A stretch of DNA of 64,000 nt from Paracoccaceae bacterium (GTDB lineage: Bacteria > Pseudomonadota > Alphaproteobacteria > Rhodobacterales > Rhodobacteraceae): assembly GCA_006226775.1 (NCBI GenBank), contig SBGD01000102.1:1-64000 (forward strand), in the 5' to 3' direction. The position numbers and the translations under genes are program-made. Below, one piece after another: positions 41,721 to 50,898 of this stretch. The notes beneath the pieces were generated by a model. It was not told where the DNA came from. It searched no databases and saw only the letters and a program-made list of their open reading frames with translations. Every line of letters starts with the position of its first letter. The stretch's first letter is position 1.

Positions 41721-42722
41721 ATGGCAGTGACGTTGAAAGAGGTTGCCCTGCGCGCGGGCGTATCGCGCTCGGCAGTGTCGCGGACCTTTACCGAGGGCGC
41801 CTCGGTCTCGCCCGAGATGCGGCGCAAGGTGGAAAAGGCGGCGCGCGAACTGGGCTACAGCCCCAATGCCCTGGCCTCGAGCCTGACCACCGGGCGCACC
41901 AAGCTGGTCGGGCTGGTGTCGAACAACTTCCGCAACCCGATCTTCCTCGAGGTCTTCGACCTGTTTACCCGCGGGCTTCAGGACCGCGGCCTGCGGCCCT
42001 TGCTGCTGAACCTGTCGGCGGGGCCGGATGCCGAAAGCTCGGTGCGGATGCTGCGGCAATATTCGGTGGATGGCGTCGTCGTCGCCTCCTCGACCCTGCC
42101 GCCGGAGTTCTCCCGGGCCTTCCGCGATGCCGGGGTGCCGGTGGTCCATGCCTTCGGCCGCGCCTCTGCCGCGCCCGAGGTGCATGTGGTGGGCATCGAC
42201 AATGCCGCCAGCGGCAGGCTGGCCGCGCAGACGCTGCTGGCGCGCGGCTACCGCCGGATCGCCTTCATGGGCGGGCCGGAGAGCGCCACCACGACGCAGG
42301 ACCGCTTTGCCGGGTTCATGCAGGAGCTTGCGGCGCATCCGGAGGTCACGGTCAGCCATTCCTTCGCCCGGGCCTATTCCTTCGACGCCGGACGGGACGA
42401 GATGACGCGGCTGTTGCAGGACAGCCCGGCGGAGGCCTATTTCTGCGGCGACGACATCCTGTCCATCGGCGCGCTCTCGGCGCTTCAGGACGGCGGCTTT
42501 GCCTGTCCCGGCGACATCGGCATCCTCGGGCTGAACGACATGGAGATGGCGCGGTGGAACAACATCGACCTGACGACGCTGCACCAGCCGATCGACCGGA
42601 TCGTGGCCTCGGCCATCGACCTGATGGTGGCGACTTTGGACGACCGCGACCGCGCGCCGGAGGCGCGGGTGTTTTCCTGCACGGTGGTGGAGCGCGGGAC
42701 GTTGCGGCCGGTGGCGGGGTAG
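41721..42722 (+). CDS. LacI family regulator of the inositol genes
   Basis: A 333-residue LacI/GalR regulator. The helix-turn-helix and hinge are at 1-55 (VTLKEVALRAGVSRSAVSRTFTEGASVSPEMRRKVEKAARELGYSPNALASSL), followed by a periplasmic-binding-like effector domain ending with FSCTVVERGTLRPV. Its own upstream region and the divergent iol promoter share the palindromic core GCAACCGGTTGC, so I infer that it represses the inositol genes. A pathway intermediate of inositol breakdown is the likely inducer. Gap 42723-43039 holds only copy 2 of the dispersed repeat. Confidence 0.92.
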   Translation: MAVTLKEVALRAGVSRSAVSRTFTEGASVSPEMRRKVEKAARELGYSPNALASSLTTGRTKLVGLVSNNFRNPIFLEVFDLFTRGLQDRGLRPLLLNLSAGPDAESSVRMLRQYSVDGVVVASSTLPPEFSRAFRDAGVPVVHAFGRASAAPEVHVVGIDNAASGRLAAQTLLARGYRRIAFMGGPESATTTQDRFAGFMQELAAHPEVTVSHSFARAYSFDAGRDEMTRLLQDSPAEAYFCGDDILSIGALSALQDGGFACPGDIGILGLNDMEMARWNNIDLTTLHQPIDRIVASAIDLMVATLDDRDRAPEARVFSCTVVERGTLRPVAG

Positions 42723-42756
42723 CGATTGGCCTTTTGCGGACACCCGTCGCGCCATC

Positions 42757-42950
42757 CCGGCCCGGAATCAAGGGCGTAGCCCGCCGGGCCAGCGTCATGC
42801 CAAAGGCATGCCTGCGGCATGACCCGCCCCCCGGGCTGCCGCTCCGGTGACGTCAGCGCATCGTTCCGAGGTCATCCGGAGCTGGCCGGGATAAAGCGCG
42901 CAGAAACACCGTTGCAGCGGCATCCCGCGGGCAGCCGCTGGCCCGGCTCA
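42757..42950 (+). repeat. Dispersed intergenic repeat, copy 2
   Basis: Nearly the same sequence as 50899-51136 and, reversed, 3931-4148. It includes the nested palindrome built from CATGCCAAAGGCATG and a further GGCATGAC, which copy 1 lacks. It fills the space between the lacI gene and the convergent dehydrogenase gene. Confidence 0.75.
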
Positions 42951-43039
42951 TGTTGCCTGGGGGCGCGTCGGCGATGCGCGGCGGCTTCGCCTTGATTCCG
43001 CGCCAGGTGCGAAGCGGTTGACTTCGCACCTGGCCGAAG

Positions 43040-44173
43040 TCACCGAAACATCGGCGGTCGCGCATCCACCCAGGCGCCCTTGTCGCGCGCCGAGGCCACT
43101 GCCTGGTGCACCGCCGCCATCGAGCGCACGCCGGCCTCGGCATCCGGCAGCCCGTCGCGGGTCTCGCCGGCAATCGCATCGGCCAGGTCGCAATAGATAT
43201 TGGCCACCGCCAGCGGAAACCCTTCGGGATGGGCAATCGCCACGCGGCTGAGGCGCTTGGCGTCCTCGTGCAGCCCGGCCTCGCCCTTCTCGATGATCTG
43301 CGTGCGCCCGCCGACCGGGGTGTAAAGCAACTGGTTCGGCTGTTCCGACATCCAGCGCAAGCCCCCGGTTTCGCCGAAGATCTGGATGTCGAAGCCATGC
43401 TGCCGCCCGATCGCCACCGAAGAGGTCCAGAGCCGCCCCACGGTGCCGCCCGACATGCGGAAGTTGACCATGGCGTCGTCTTCCAGCTCGCGGCTGGCAA
43501 TGGTCGAGGCGAAATCCGCCGAGAGCGTCTCGACCTCGTCATCGCAGACGAAACTCGCCATGTGCAGCGCGTGGATGCCGCAATCGGCGAATTGCCCCGA
43601 GACACCGGCCATCTTCGGATCGTACCGCCAGCGCACCCGCGGGTTGTCGGCATCCGTCGCGTCGCCGTGATGACCGTGGGAGAAATTCGTCACCACCAGC
43701 CGCACCTTGCCAAGCTCGCCCGCGCGCACCATGGCGCGGGCCTGGCGCACCATCGGATAGGCGGAATAGCAGTAGTTGACCGCGCAATGCTTGCCCGAGG
43801 CGCGGGCGGTGCGCACGATCTCTTCGCCTTCCTCGACGGTCATGGTCATCGGCTTTTCGCAAAGCACGTTGAAGCCCGCCTCGAGAAAGGCCTTGGTGAT
43901 CTCGAAATGCGTGGCATTGGGCGTGGCCACGGTGACCAGGTCGATCCGGTCCTCGCGGTCCTTCTCGCCCATCAGCATCTCTTTCCAGTCGCCATAGGCG
44001 CGGTCGGCGGCAATGCCCAGCCGCTGCGCATAGGCGCGGCCTTCCTCGGGGCGGTGATCCAGCGCGCCCGCGGTGAATTCAAAGCGCCCGTCGGCCAGTG
44101 CGCCCAAACGGTGTGCCGGGCCGATCTGGCTGCCTTCGCCGCCGCCGATCATGCCCCATTTCAGTTTCGCCAT
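43040..44173 (-). CDS. Gfo/Idh/MocA dehydrogenase of the inositol cluster
   Basis: A 377-residue oxidoreductase. The cofactor loop is WGMIGGGEGSQIGPAHR (6-22) and the catalytic motif LCEKPMTM near 97-104. The substrate half contains FSHGHHGDATDADNPRVRWRYDPKMAGVSGQFADCGIHALHMASF. This branch is common in inositol clusters and includes scyllo-/myo-inositol dehydrogenases and keto-inositol reductases. It is last in the minus-strand operon 46201-43040, after iolE. Its precise substrate, and which of the two dehydrogenases here is the true inositol 2-dehydrogenase, cannot be decided from sequence. Confidence 0.85.
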   Translation of the reverse strand: MAKLKWGMIGGGEGSQIGPAHRLGALADGRFEFTAGALDHRPEEGRAYAQRLGIAADRAYGDWKEMLMGEKDREDRIDLVTVATPNATHFEITKAFLEAGFNVLCEKPMTMTVEEGEEIVRTARASGKHCAVNYCYSAYPMVRQARAMVRAGELGKVRLVVTNFSHGHHGDATDADNPRVRWRYDPKMAGVSGQFADCGIHALHMASFVCDDEVETLSADFASTIASRELEDDAMVNFRMSGGTVGRLWTSSVAIGRQHGFDIQIFGETGGLRWMSEQPNQLLYTPVGGRTQIIEKGEAGLHEDAKRLSRVAIAHPEGFPLAVANIYCDLADAIAGETRDGLPDAEAGVRSMAAVHQAVASARDKGAWVDARPPMFR

Positions 44174-44184
44174 GTGTGTGCCCC

Positions 44185-45078
44185 TTACTTGAAGCCGATG
44201 GATTCGAGGTATTCGCGGTTTGCCCGGGCATCGCCCAGCGTATCGGGATCGAGCGTCGGATCGCAATCCTGCTCGACGGTACACCAGCCCTGGAACCCTG
44301 CGTCCAGCAGCACCTTGCGGACGGCGGGGAAATCCACGTCGCCTTCGCCGAGGTTGCAGAAGATGCCCTGGCCGCAGGCGTCGTAAAAGCCGGTGCGGTT
44401 CTCGATAGCCGCCGCCTTGACCTTGGGGTCGATGTCCTTGAAATGCATGTAGGAAATCCGATCCATGTGGCGCTTCATGAAACCCACCGGATCGAAACCG
44501 GCATAGGAGTGATGGCCGGTGTCGAAACAGATTTTCAGGATCTTGTCGTCGACCTCGTCCAGCAGCCGCTCCAGTTCCGGCTCGAAGTCCAGGAAACCGC
44601 CGGCGTGCGCGTGGATGCCCACGGTCAGCCCGTATTCCTCGGCCCCGATGCGCGCGCTTTCGGCGATGCGGTCGCGGTAGGCCGCCCATTCGGTGCGGTC
44701 CATCTGCTCGGCCTCATCGGCGCGGCCCGCGGTGGGCGCGCGGCGCGGCGAGATCGAATCGATCAGCACCAGGTGCTGCGCGCCATGGGCCTTCAGCGCC
44801 CTGGCGGTGCGATGCGTCGCGTCCAGCACGTCGTCCCAGGCCTCCGGGTCGTGATAGGGGCGAAAGACCACGCCGCCGATCAACTCCAGCCCGTTCTCGT
44901 CCAGCCCTTCGCCCAGCACCGCCGGGTCCTCGGGCATGAAGCCCACGGGGCCAAGCTCGATGCCCTTGTACCCGGCTTCGGCGCATTGCTTGAGCACATG
45001 CTGCCAGGTCGGGTTGCGCGGGTCGCTGGCGAATTCCACGCCCCATGAACAGGGCGCATTGCCGATTCTGATTGTCAT
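44185..45078 (-). CDS. iolE: Inosose dehydratase
   Basis: A 297-residue xylose-isomerase-like TIM barrel. The opening IGNAPCSWGVEFASDPRNPTWQ and the motifs GYKGIELGPVGFMPED, GIHAHAGGFLDFEPELERLLDEV, CFDTGHHSYAGFDPVGFMKRHMDRISYMHFKDIDP and WCTVEQDCDPTLD are those of IolE/MocC proteins. It dehydrates 2-keto-myo-inositol to the diketone that IolD hydrolyses. GAAAGGAC precedes the ATG. It lies between two Gfo/Idh/MocA dehydrogenase genes in one operon, with 19 and 11 bases between genes. Confidence 0.9.
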   Translation of the reverse strand: MTIRIGNAPCSWGVEFASDPRNPTWQHVLKQCAEAGYKGIELGPVGFMPEDPAVLGEGLDENGLELIGGVVFRPYHDPEAWDDVLDATHRTARALKAHGAQHLVLIDSISPRRAPTAGRADEAEQMDRTEWAAYRDRIAESARIGAEEYGLTVGIHAHAGGFLDFEPELERLLDEVDDKILKICFDTGHHSYAGFDPVGFMKRHMDRISYMHFKDIDPKVKAAAIENRTGFYDACGQGIFCNLGEGDVDFPAVRKVLLDAGFQGWCTVEQDCDPTLDPDTLGDARANREYLESIGFK

Positions 45079-45097
45079 TTTCTGTCCTTTCGGAAAC

Positions 45098-46201
45098 TCA
45101 ATAGTCGTCGATAGTGACCCAGGCCTCGGCCTTGGCCGAGGCCAGCGTGGCGGCGATCACGCGGTTGACCTCATGCCCGTCGCGGAAGCTGGGCCAGAGG
45201 GCTTTGCCCGCGGCGATGGCCGTCAGGAAATCCTTGGCCTCGATGATGATCTGGTCCTGGTAGCCGGTGCCATGGCCCGGCCCCTGGCAGAAGGGTTCAT
45301 AGTCGGGATGCGCCGGGCCGGTGAGGATCTTGGTGAACCCCCGCGTCGCCTCCGGCCCCTCCATCCGGTAGAGCCAGAGCGCGTTCTGATCCTCCTGGTC
45401 GAAACGGATCGCGCCTTTTGTGCCCGAGATCTCATAGGCATAGCCCATCTTCCGACCCGTCGCCACGCGGGAGAAATACATCTGCCCCATGGCGCCACCC
45501 TCAAAGCGGCACATGATCTGGGCGTGGTCGTCATTGGTGACCGCGCCGCCGGGGCGGGTGGCATGCACCGTCTCATGGGTGCCGATCAGCCGCGCGATCG
45601 GCCCGATCAGCGCCAGTGCGCCATTGATCATGTGCGGCGCGAGATCGCCCAGGGTGCCATTGGCCATGCCGGTCGTGCGCCAGGTGGCGGGGGCCTGCGG
45701 GTCGGCCAGGAAATCCTCGGTATGTTCGCCGCGGAACCAGGTGACCTCGCCGATTTCGCCCGCGGCGATCAACTGGCGCGCGAACTGGCTGGCCGGGGTG
45801 CGGATGTAGTTGAAGCCGACCATGTTGACCGCGCCCGCGGCTTCCGCCGCCGCCACCATCGCCGCGCTGTCCTCGAGCGAGGCACCCAGCGGTTTTTCGC
45901 AGAACACCGGCTTGCCCAGCGTGAAGGCGGCTTCGGCTATCTCGCGGTGGGTCTCCTGCGGGGTGGCGATGACAATGGCCTCGACGCGCGGGTCCTTCAC
46001 CAGCACCCGCCAGTCATCGGTCGCCCGGGCAAAACCATAGGCGGCGCGGTAGCGCTCGGCGCTTTGCGGCGTGGTGGCGCAGACCATCTCGAGCCGCGGT
46101 TTCAGCGCGGTGTCAAAGACCGCGCCCACCGACGACATGGCCACCGCATGCGCCTTGCCCATGTAGCCGCCGCCCAGGATGCCAATTCCGATCTCGCCCA
46201 T
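45098..46201 (-). CDS. Gfo/Idh/MocA dehydrogenase, probable inositol 2-dehydrogenase
   Basis: A 367-residue oxidoreductase with IGILGGGYMGKAHAVAM (5-21) as the cofactor loop, FCEKPLG near 98-104 and NYIRTPASQFARQLIAAGEIGEV in the hinge. The C-terminal half has the family's alpha/beta substrate domain. It is the first gene of the minus-strand operon and directly faces the 22-base LacI-type palindrome, so it should be induced with iolDCBJ. As the promoter-proximal dehydrogenase it is the better candidate for oxidation of myo-inositol to 2-keto-myo-inositol. GAGGG lies before the ATG. Confidence 0.85.
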   Translation of the reverse strand: MGEIGIGILGGGYMGKAHAVAMSSVGAVFDTALKPRLEMVCATTPQSAERYRAAYGFARATDDWRVLVKDPRVEAIVIATPQETHREIAEAAFTLGKPVFCEKPLGASLEDSAAMVAAAEAAGAVNMVGFNYIRTPASQFARQLIAAGEIGEVTWFRGEHTEDFLADPQAPATWRTTGMANGTLGDLAPHMINGALALIGPIARLIGTHETVHATRPGGAVTNDDHAQIMCRFEGGAMGQMYFSRVATGRKMGYAYEISGTKGAIRFDQEDQNALWLYRMEGPEATRGFTKILTGPAHPDYEPFCQGPGHGTGYQDQIIIEAKDFLTAIAAGKALWPSFRDGHEVNRVIAATLASAKAEAWVTIDDY

Positions 46202-46227
46202 GACCGCCCTCGCTTTTTTCAATTCAG

Positions 46228-46249
46228 GTTTTGCAACCGGTTGCAAAAC
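46228..46249. promoter_or_regulatory. LacI-type operator in the divergent iol promoter
   Basis: GTTTTGCAACC is followed directly by its exact reverse complement, a perfect 22-base palindrome. It shares the GCAACCGGTTGC core with the site at 41639-41652 before the lacI gene. On the plus strand TTGCAA (46241-46246) and TAGACA, 17 bases apart, could be the iolD promoter, in which case the operator covers the -35 box. Confidence 0.85.
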
Positions 46250-46324
46250 GTGTATCGTGAGTCTAGACATCCCGCAAGCGACATTTCGTCGGCGCTCGGT
46301 TTTTCCCAGGGGGGCATCGCTCAA

Positions 46325-48193
46325 ATGACTATGACGGACGGCACCATCCGGCTGACCACGGCCCAGGCCATCATCCGCTGGCTGGCCAACCAGTATATCG
46401 AGATCGAGGGCCGCGAGATGCGGGTCTGCGGTGGCGGCTTCGGCATCTTCGGCCATGGCAACGTGACCTGCCTGGGCGAGGCGCTCCATGGCGTGCAGGA
46501 CGCGCTGCCGCTCTATCGCGGCCAGAACGAGACCTCCATGGGATTCGCCGCCGCCGGCTATGCCAAGGCCTGGCTGCGCCAGCGCTTCATGTTCTGCACG
46601 GCAAGCGCCGGGCCGGGCACCGCCAACCTGCTGACCGCCGCCGGGCTGGCCCATGCCAACCGCCTGCCGATGCTGATGCTCTGCGGCGATACCTTCATCA
46701 CCCGCCTGCCCGATCCGGTGTTGCAGCAGATGGAGAATTACAACGATCCGACCTTCGGCGTGAACGATGCCTTCAAGCCGGTCAGCCGCTTCTGGGACCG
46801 CATCTGCCATCCGGCGCAGGTGTTGCAATCGCTGCCCGCCGCGCTGGCGACGATGCTGGACCCGGCCGATTGCGGCCCGGCCTTCATCGGGCTGCCGCAG
46901 GACGTGCAGGGCTGGACCTATGACTACCCCGAGGCGTTCTTTGCCAAAAAGGTGCATCGCATCCGCCGCCAGGCGCCCGATCAGGCCGAGATCGCCGATG
47001 CCGTCGCCGCTTTGAAAGCCGCCGCGCGCCCGATGATCATCGCCGGGGGCGGGGTGCAATATTCGCGCGCCGTCGCCGAACTGACCGCCTTTGCCGAGGC
47101 GCATCAGATCCCGGTGGTCGAGACCATCGCGGGCCGCGCCAACATGGTGGCGACGCATGACCTCAATATCGGCCCCATCGGCGTGACCGGCTCGGACAGC
47201 GCCAACACGATTGCCGAGAGGGCCGACGTGATCCTCGCCGTCGGCACGCGGTTGCAGGATTTCACCACCGGGTCGTGGACGGCCTTCGCCAAGGACGCGC
47301 AGATCATCGGCGTCAATGCCGCGCGGCATGACGCGGCCAAGCACATGTCGCTGACGGTGGTGGGGGATGCGAAGCTGGCGCTGACCGCGCTTGGTGAAGC
47401 GCTGGACTACAAAGCGCCGGAGGCCTGGGTGAGCATGGCCCGCGAAGAGCGCGGCAAATGGGATGCTTACGTCGCCGAGAACGTCAAGCCCGGCAACCGC
47501 CCCAACTCCTACGCCCAGGCCATCGGCGTGGTGAACGCGCTTTGCGACCCGCGCGACCGCGTCGTCGCGGCGGCGGGCGGGCTTCCGGCGGAGGTCACCG
47601 CCAACTGGCGCACGCTCGAGACCGGCACGGTGGACGTGGAATTCGGCTTTTCCTGCATGGGCTACGAGATCGCCGGCGCCTGGGGCGCGCGCATCGCGCA
47701 GATGGAGCGAGAGCCGGAGCAGGACACCATCACCTTCTGCGGCGACGGATCCTACATGATGCTGAACTCGGACCTTTATTCATCGGTGCTCAGCCGGAAA
47801 AAGCTGATCGTCCTGCTGCTCGATAACGGCGGTTTCGCCGTCATCAACAAGCTGCAGAACAACACCGGCAACGAGAGCTTCAACAACCTGCTGGCCGACT
47901 GCCCGACCATCCCCGAGCCCTTCGGCGTCGATTTCGTCGCCCATGCGGCCTCGATGGGGGCGCAGGCGGAAAAGGTCGCCAACCCGGCGGAACTGGGCGA
48001 AGCCTTCCGGCGCGCCAAGGCGTCCGACAAGTCCTATGTCATCGTCATGGACGTCGACGCCTACGAGGGCTGGACCACTGAAGGCCACGCCTGGTGGGAG
48101 GTCGGCACACCGCATGTCACCGAGAGCGACCGGGTGCGCGCGGCGCATGAGGACTGGGAAGCGACCCGCGACCGCCAGCGGAGGGGCGTGTGA
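46325..48193 (+). CDS. iolD: 3D-(3,5/4)-trihydroxycyclohexane-1,2-dione hydrolase
   Basis: A 622-residue thiamine-diphosphate enzyme of the IolD family, which opens the ring of the inosose dehydratase product to give 5-deoxy-glucuronate. The catalytic glutamate is Glu69 in YRGQNETSMGFAAAGYAK. The central domain contains RPMIIAGGGVQYSRA. The cofactor motif GDGSYMMLNSDLYSS starts near 473, ending in LLDNGGFAVINKLQN. Length is typical. I use the first ATG of MTMTDG; the second is six bases on. It is the first gene of iolD-iolC-iolB-iolJ and overlaps or abuts iolC. Confidence 0.95.
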   Translation: MTMTDGTIRLTTAQAIIRWLANQYIEIEGREMRVCGGGFGIFGHGNVTCLGEALHGVQDALPLYRGQNETSMGFAAAGYAKAWLRQRFMFCTASAGPGTANLLTAAGLAHANRLPMLMLCGDTFITRLPDPVLQQMENYNDPTFGVNDAFKPVSRFWDRICHPAQVLQSLPAALATMLDPADCGPAFIGLPQDVQGWTYDYPEAFFAKKVHRIRRQAPDQAEIADAVAALKAAARPMIIAGGGVQYSRAVAELTAFAEAHQIPVVETIAGRANMVATHDLNIGPIGVTGSDSANTIAERADVILAVGTRLQDFTTGSWTAFAKDAQIIGVNAARHDAAKHMSLTVVGDAKLALTALGEALDYKAPEAWVSMAREERGKWDAYVAENVKPGNRPNSYAQAIGVVNALCDPRDRVVAAAGGLPAEVTANWRTLETGTVDVEFGFSCMGYEIAGAWGARIAQMEREPEQDTITFCGDGSYMMLNSDLYSSVLSRKKLIVLLLDNGGFAVINKLQNNTGNESFNNLLADCPTIPEPFGVDFVAHAASMGAQAEKVANPAELGEAFRRAKASDKSYVIVMDVDAYEGWTTEGHAWWEVGTPHVTESDRVRAAHEDWEATRDRQRRGV

Positions 48194-49173
48194 TGAGCGC
48201 GCTGATCGACGGTATCCGCAAGGGCAATTTCGCGGTCTTCGGACGCGCGGGGATGGACATGTTCGCCGATCCGCCGGGCACCCGCGCCGACGAGGCCGAG
48301 ACCTTCCGCGCCGACCTGGGTGGATCCTCGGCCAATATCTGCGCCGGGCTCTGCAAGCTGGGGATGCGCGCGGCGCTGGTGACCTCGGTATCGGACGACA
48401 ACGTGGGGCGGTTCTGTACCAACCGGCTGCGCCACTACGGGGTCGATACGCAATACATCAAGGTGCTGGGCGGCGAATACCGCATCTCGCTGGCGGTCTA
48501 TGAAAGCTGCATCGAGGATTTCCAGCTCACCATCTACCGCAACAACGCGGTGGATTTCCAGGTAACGGAAGACGACGTCGACCGGGTGGATTACGCCAGC
48601 TTCGGCGCCTTGATCACCGCCGGAACGGTCTTTGCCGCCGAGCCTTCGCGCACCTCGACCTTTCGCGCCTTCGAAAACGCGCGCAAGGCCGGGCTGCCGG
48701 TGATCTTCGACATCGACTACCGGCCCTATAGCTGGCCCTCGCCGCAGGTCGCCTCGGAGGTGCTGACCCGCGCGGGCGAAGAAAGCGACATGATCGTCGG
48801 CAATGACGAGGAATTCGGCTTCATGGCCGGCGGCATCGACAAGGGCCTCGACAAGGCCCGCGAACTGGCCGCCCGGGGCAAGCTGGTGATCTACAAGATG
48901 GGTCACGAGGGTGCCCTGACCCTCGCGGGGGGCGAGGAGATCCGCACCGGCATCTACCCGGTCACCGCCGTCAAGCCCAATGGCGCGGGCGACAGTTTCA
49001 TGGCCGGCCTGCTGGCCGCCATCGCCGAAGGCCGCCCCTTGAAGGACGCCGTGCTGCGCGGCTCTGCCTGCGCCTCCATCGTGGTCAGCCAGCCCGGCTG
49101 CGCCCCCGCCATGCCCACCACGCCCGAGCTTGACGCCTTCCTGGCCGAGCGCTCCGGCCCCACCGACGTCTGA
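48193..49173 (+). CDS. iolC: 5-dehydro-2-deoxygluconokinase
   Basis: A 326-residue PfkB-type sugar kinase. The N-terminal FAVFGRAGMDMFADPPGTRADEAETFRADLGGSSANICAGLCKLG is IolC-like, and the catalytic motif NGAGDSFMAG places the base at Asp267. It phosphorylates 5-dehydro-2-deoxygluconate. Unlike some proteobacterial IolC proteins it has no C-terminal DUF2090 extension. The ATG at 48193 is six bases after GAGGGG; a GTG at 48190 is possible. Confidence 0.94.
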   Translation: MSALIDGIRKGNFAVFGRAGMDMFADPPGTRADEAETFRADLGGSSANICAGLCKLGMRAALVTSVSDDNVGRFCTNRLRHYGVDTQYIKVLGGEYRISLAVYESCIEDFQLTIYRNNAVDFQVTEDDVDRVDYASFGALITAGTVFAAEPSRTSTFRAFENARKAGLPVIFDIDYRPYSWPSPQVASEVLTRAGEESDMIVGNDEEFGFMAGGIDKGLDKARELAARGKLVIYKMGHEGALTLAGGEEIRTGIYPVTAVKPNGAGDSFMAGLLAAIAEGRPLKDAVLRGSACASIVVSQPGCAPAMPTTPELDAFLAERSGPTDV

Positions 49174-49185
49174 AAGGACCCCGAG

Positions 49186-50040
49186 ATGCATATCGCGCCG
49201 CATGACAACCAGAACAAACCCATCGTGGACGTGGACCACGACCTTGTACCGCTGAATTACTTCAATATCGTTACCCTGAAAAAGGGCGAGACATTCGACT
49301 ATGCCGTGCCCGGCTACGAGACCTGCGTCGTGCCCGCCACCGGCACCGTTGACGTGGATGTCGAGGGCGCGGGCTTTGCCAAGCTGGGCAACCGCGGCGT
49401 GGATGTCTGGGATGGCGAGCCCGAGGGGGTCTATGTGCCCTCCGGTGCGAAAACCCGGCTGACCTGCATCAGCGAGACCGCGGAGGTCTTCATCGCCGGC
49501 GCGAAATACGACAAGGTGCTCGAGCCTTTCGAGGTGCGCGAAGCCGAGCTGGACCTGGTGCAATACGGCTCGGACGACACCAAGACCCACCGCAAGATCA
49601 AGCACATCCTCGGCGCCGCCCAGCACGACAAGGTGGGCCGGTTGCTGGTCAGCGAGCTTTTCACCGTGGGGGCAGGGGGCTGGTCGGGCTTTCCGAGCCA
49701 CAAGCACGACACCGACCGCTGGGAAGACGGCGAGATGATCGAATCGCGCCACGACGAGACCTACAACTTCCGCTTCCGGCCCAACAAGGGCTCGGGCCTG
49801 CAGATGCTGCAACGCGAAGACAACGCGCCGGGCGACGCCTATCACATCATGGACCGCTCGACGATCCTGATCGACAAGGGCTATCACCCCTGCTGCGCCC
49901 TGCCGGGCTACGAGATGTATTATTTCACCATCCTCGGCGGGCTCTCGCAGCGCTCGCTGAAACAGTATTTCCAGCCGACCCATGCCGAGCAATTGCACAC
50001 CATTCCCGGCATCATGGACATGGTGGCCAAGTTCAAATGA
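49186..50040 (+). CDS. iolB: 5-deoxy-glucuronate isomerase
   Basis: A 284-residue bicupin of the IolB family. It isomerises 5-deoxy-glucuronate to 5-dehydro-2-deoxygluconate, the substrate of IolC. The central SGFPSHKHDTDRW and ESRHDETYNFRFRP (about 165-200) supply metal-binding histidines, and GYHPCCALPGYEMYYFTILGG is the conserved C-terminal stretch. AAAGGA precedes the ATG, and the gene overlaps iolJ by four bases. Confidence 0.94.
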   Translation: MHIAPHDNQNKPIVDVDHDLVPLNYFNIVTLKKGETFDYAVPGYETCVVPATGTVDVDVEGAGFAKLGNRGVDVWDGEPEGVYVPSGAKTRLTCISETAEVFIAGAKYDKVLEPFEVREAELDLVQYGSDDTKTHRKIKHILGAAQHDKVGRLLVSELFTVGAGGWSGFPSHKHDTDRWEDGEMIESRHDETYNFRFRPNKGSGLQMLQREDNAPGDAYHIMDRSTILIDKGYHPCCALPGYEMYYFTILGGLSQRSLKQYFQPTHAEQLHTIPGIMDMVAKFK

Positions 50041-50876
50041 CCCTGGTGACGCTGAAGGACGTCCTGCAACCGGCGCTGAACGGCGGCTATGCGGTGGCCG
50101 GGCTGGTAACGCTGGGCTGGGAGGACATGCGCGCCTTCGTGGCCGCAGCCGAGGCCGAGAATTGCCCGGTGATCCTGCAGGCCGGGCCGGGGTGCCGCGC
50201 GCATACGCCGCTGCCGGTGCTGGGGGCGATGTTCCGGAGCTTGGCGATGGGGGCCTCGGTGCCGGTGGTGGCGCATCTCGATCATGGCTACACGGTCGAG
50301 GAGTGCCGGGAGGCGATCGACTGCGGGTTTTCTTCGGTGATGTTCGACGGCTCGCGCAAGCCCCTGGCGCAGAACATTGCCGAGACCGCGGCGATTGCCG
50401 AGATGGCCCATGCGGCGGGGGTGTCCTGCGAGGGCGAGATCGGCTTTGTCGGCTATTCCGGCGGTGAGACCTCCGCCGGGACCGACCCGGCAGAGGCGGC
50501 GCAGTTCGCCCGCGAAACCGGGGTGGATGCCATGGCGGTCTCGGTCGGCAACGTGCATCTGCAACAGGAAAGCGGCGCGGGGCTGGACGAGGCGCGCATC
50601 CGCGCCATCGAGGCCGTGACCGACGTGCCACTGGTGATCCACGGCGGATCGGGCGTGCCGCAGGCGCAGCGGACGCGGCTGGCGCGTGGGTCGGCGATCT
50701 GCAAGTTCAACATCGGCACCGAGTTGCGCATGGCCTTCGGAGCGGCGCTGCGCGCGGCGGTGACGCGCGATCCGGAGCGCTTCGACCGGGTGGAGATCCT
50801 GTCGGAGACCCATGATCCGATGGTCGCCGCCACCCGCCAGGTGTTGCGGGCGTTCAAGGCGGCACCGCCGGGGTGA
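50037..50876 (+). CDS. iolJ: Class II aldolase, IolJ type
   Basis: A 279-residue class II fructose-bisphosphate-aldolase-family enzyme. The catalytic Asp82 and zinc ligand His83 are in VVAHLDHGYTVEEC; FSSVMFDGS, GEIGFVGYSGGE and VIHGGSGVP carry the other metal and phosphate-binding residues. In the inositol pathway it splits 6-phospho-5-dehydro-2-deoxygluconate into dihydroxyacetone phosphate and malonate semialdehyde. It ends the operon. The malonate-semialdehyde dehydrogenase gene (iolA) and an inositol importer are not in this window. Confidence 0.92.
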   Translation: MTLVTLKDVLQPALNGGYAVAGLVTLGWEDMRAFVAAAEAENCPVILQAGPGCRAHTPLPVLGAMFRSLAMGASVPVVAHLDHGYTVEECREAIDCGFSSVMFDGSRKPLAQNIAETAAIAEMAHAAGVSCEGEIGFVGYSGGETSAGTDPAEAAQFARETGVDAMAVSVGNVHLQQESGAGLDEARIRAIEAVTDVPLVIHGGSGVPQAQRTRLARGSAICKFNIGTELRMAFGAALRAAVTRDPERFDRVEILSETHDPMVAATRQVLRAFKAAPPG

Positions 50877-50898
50877 GAGGTCGGGTCTGGCCTCTTGC

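Noticed and set aside
45098-47344. A single 748-residue protein covering the dehydrogenase at 45098 and beyond
   Set aside because: The extra N-terminus is antisense to iolD. The Gfo/Idh/MocA fold starts at the ATG at 46201, which has its own ribosome site.
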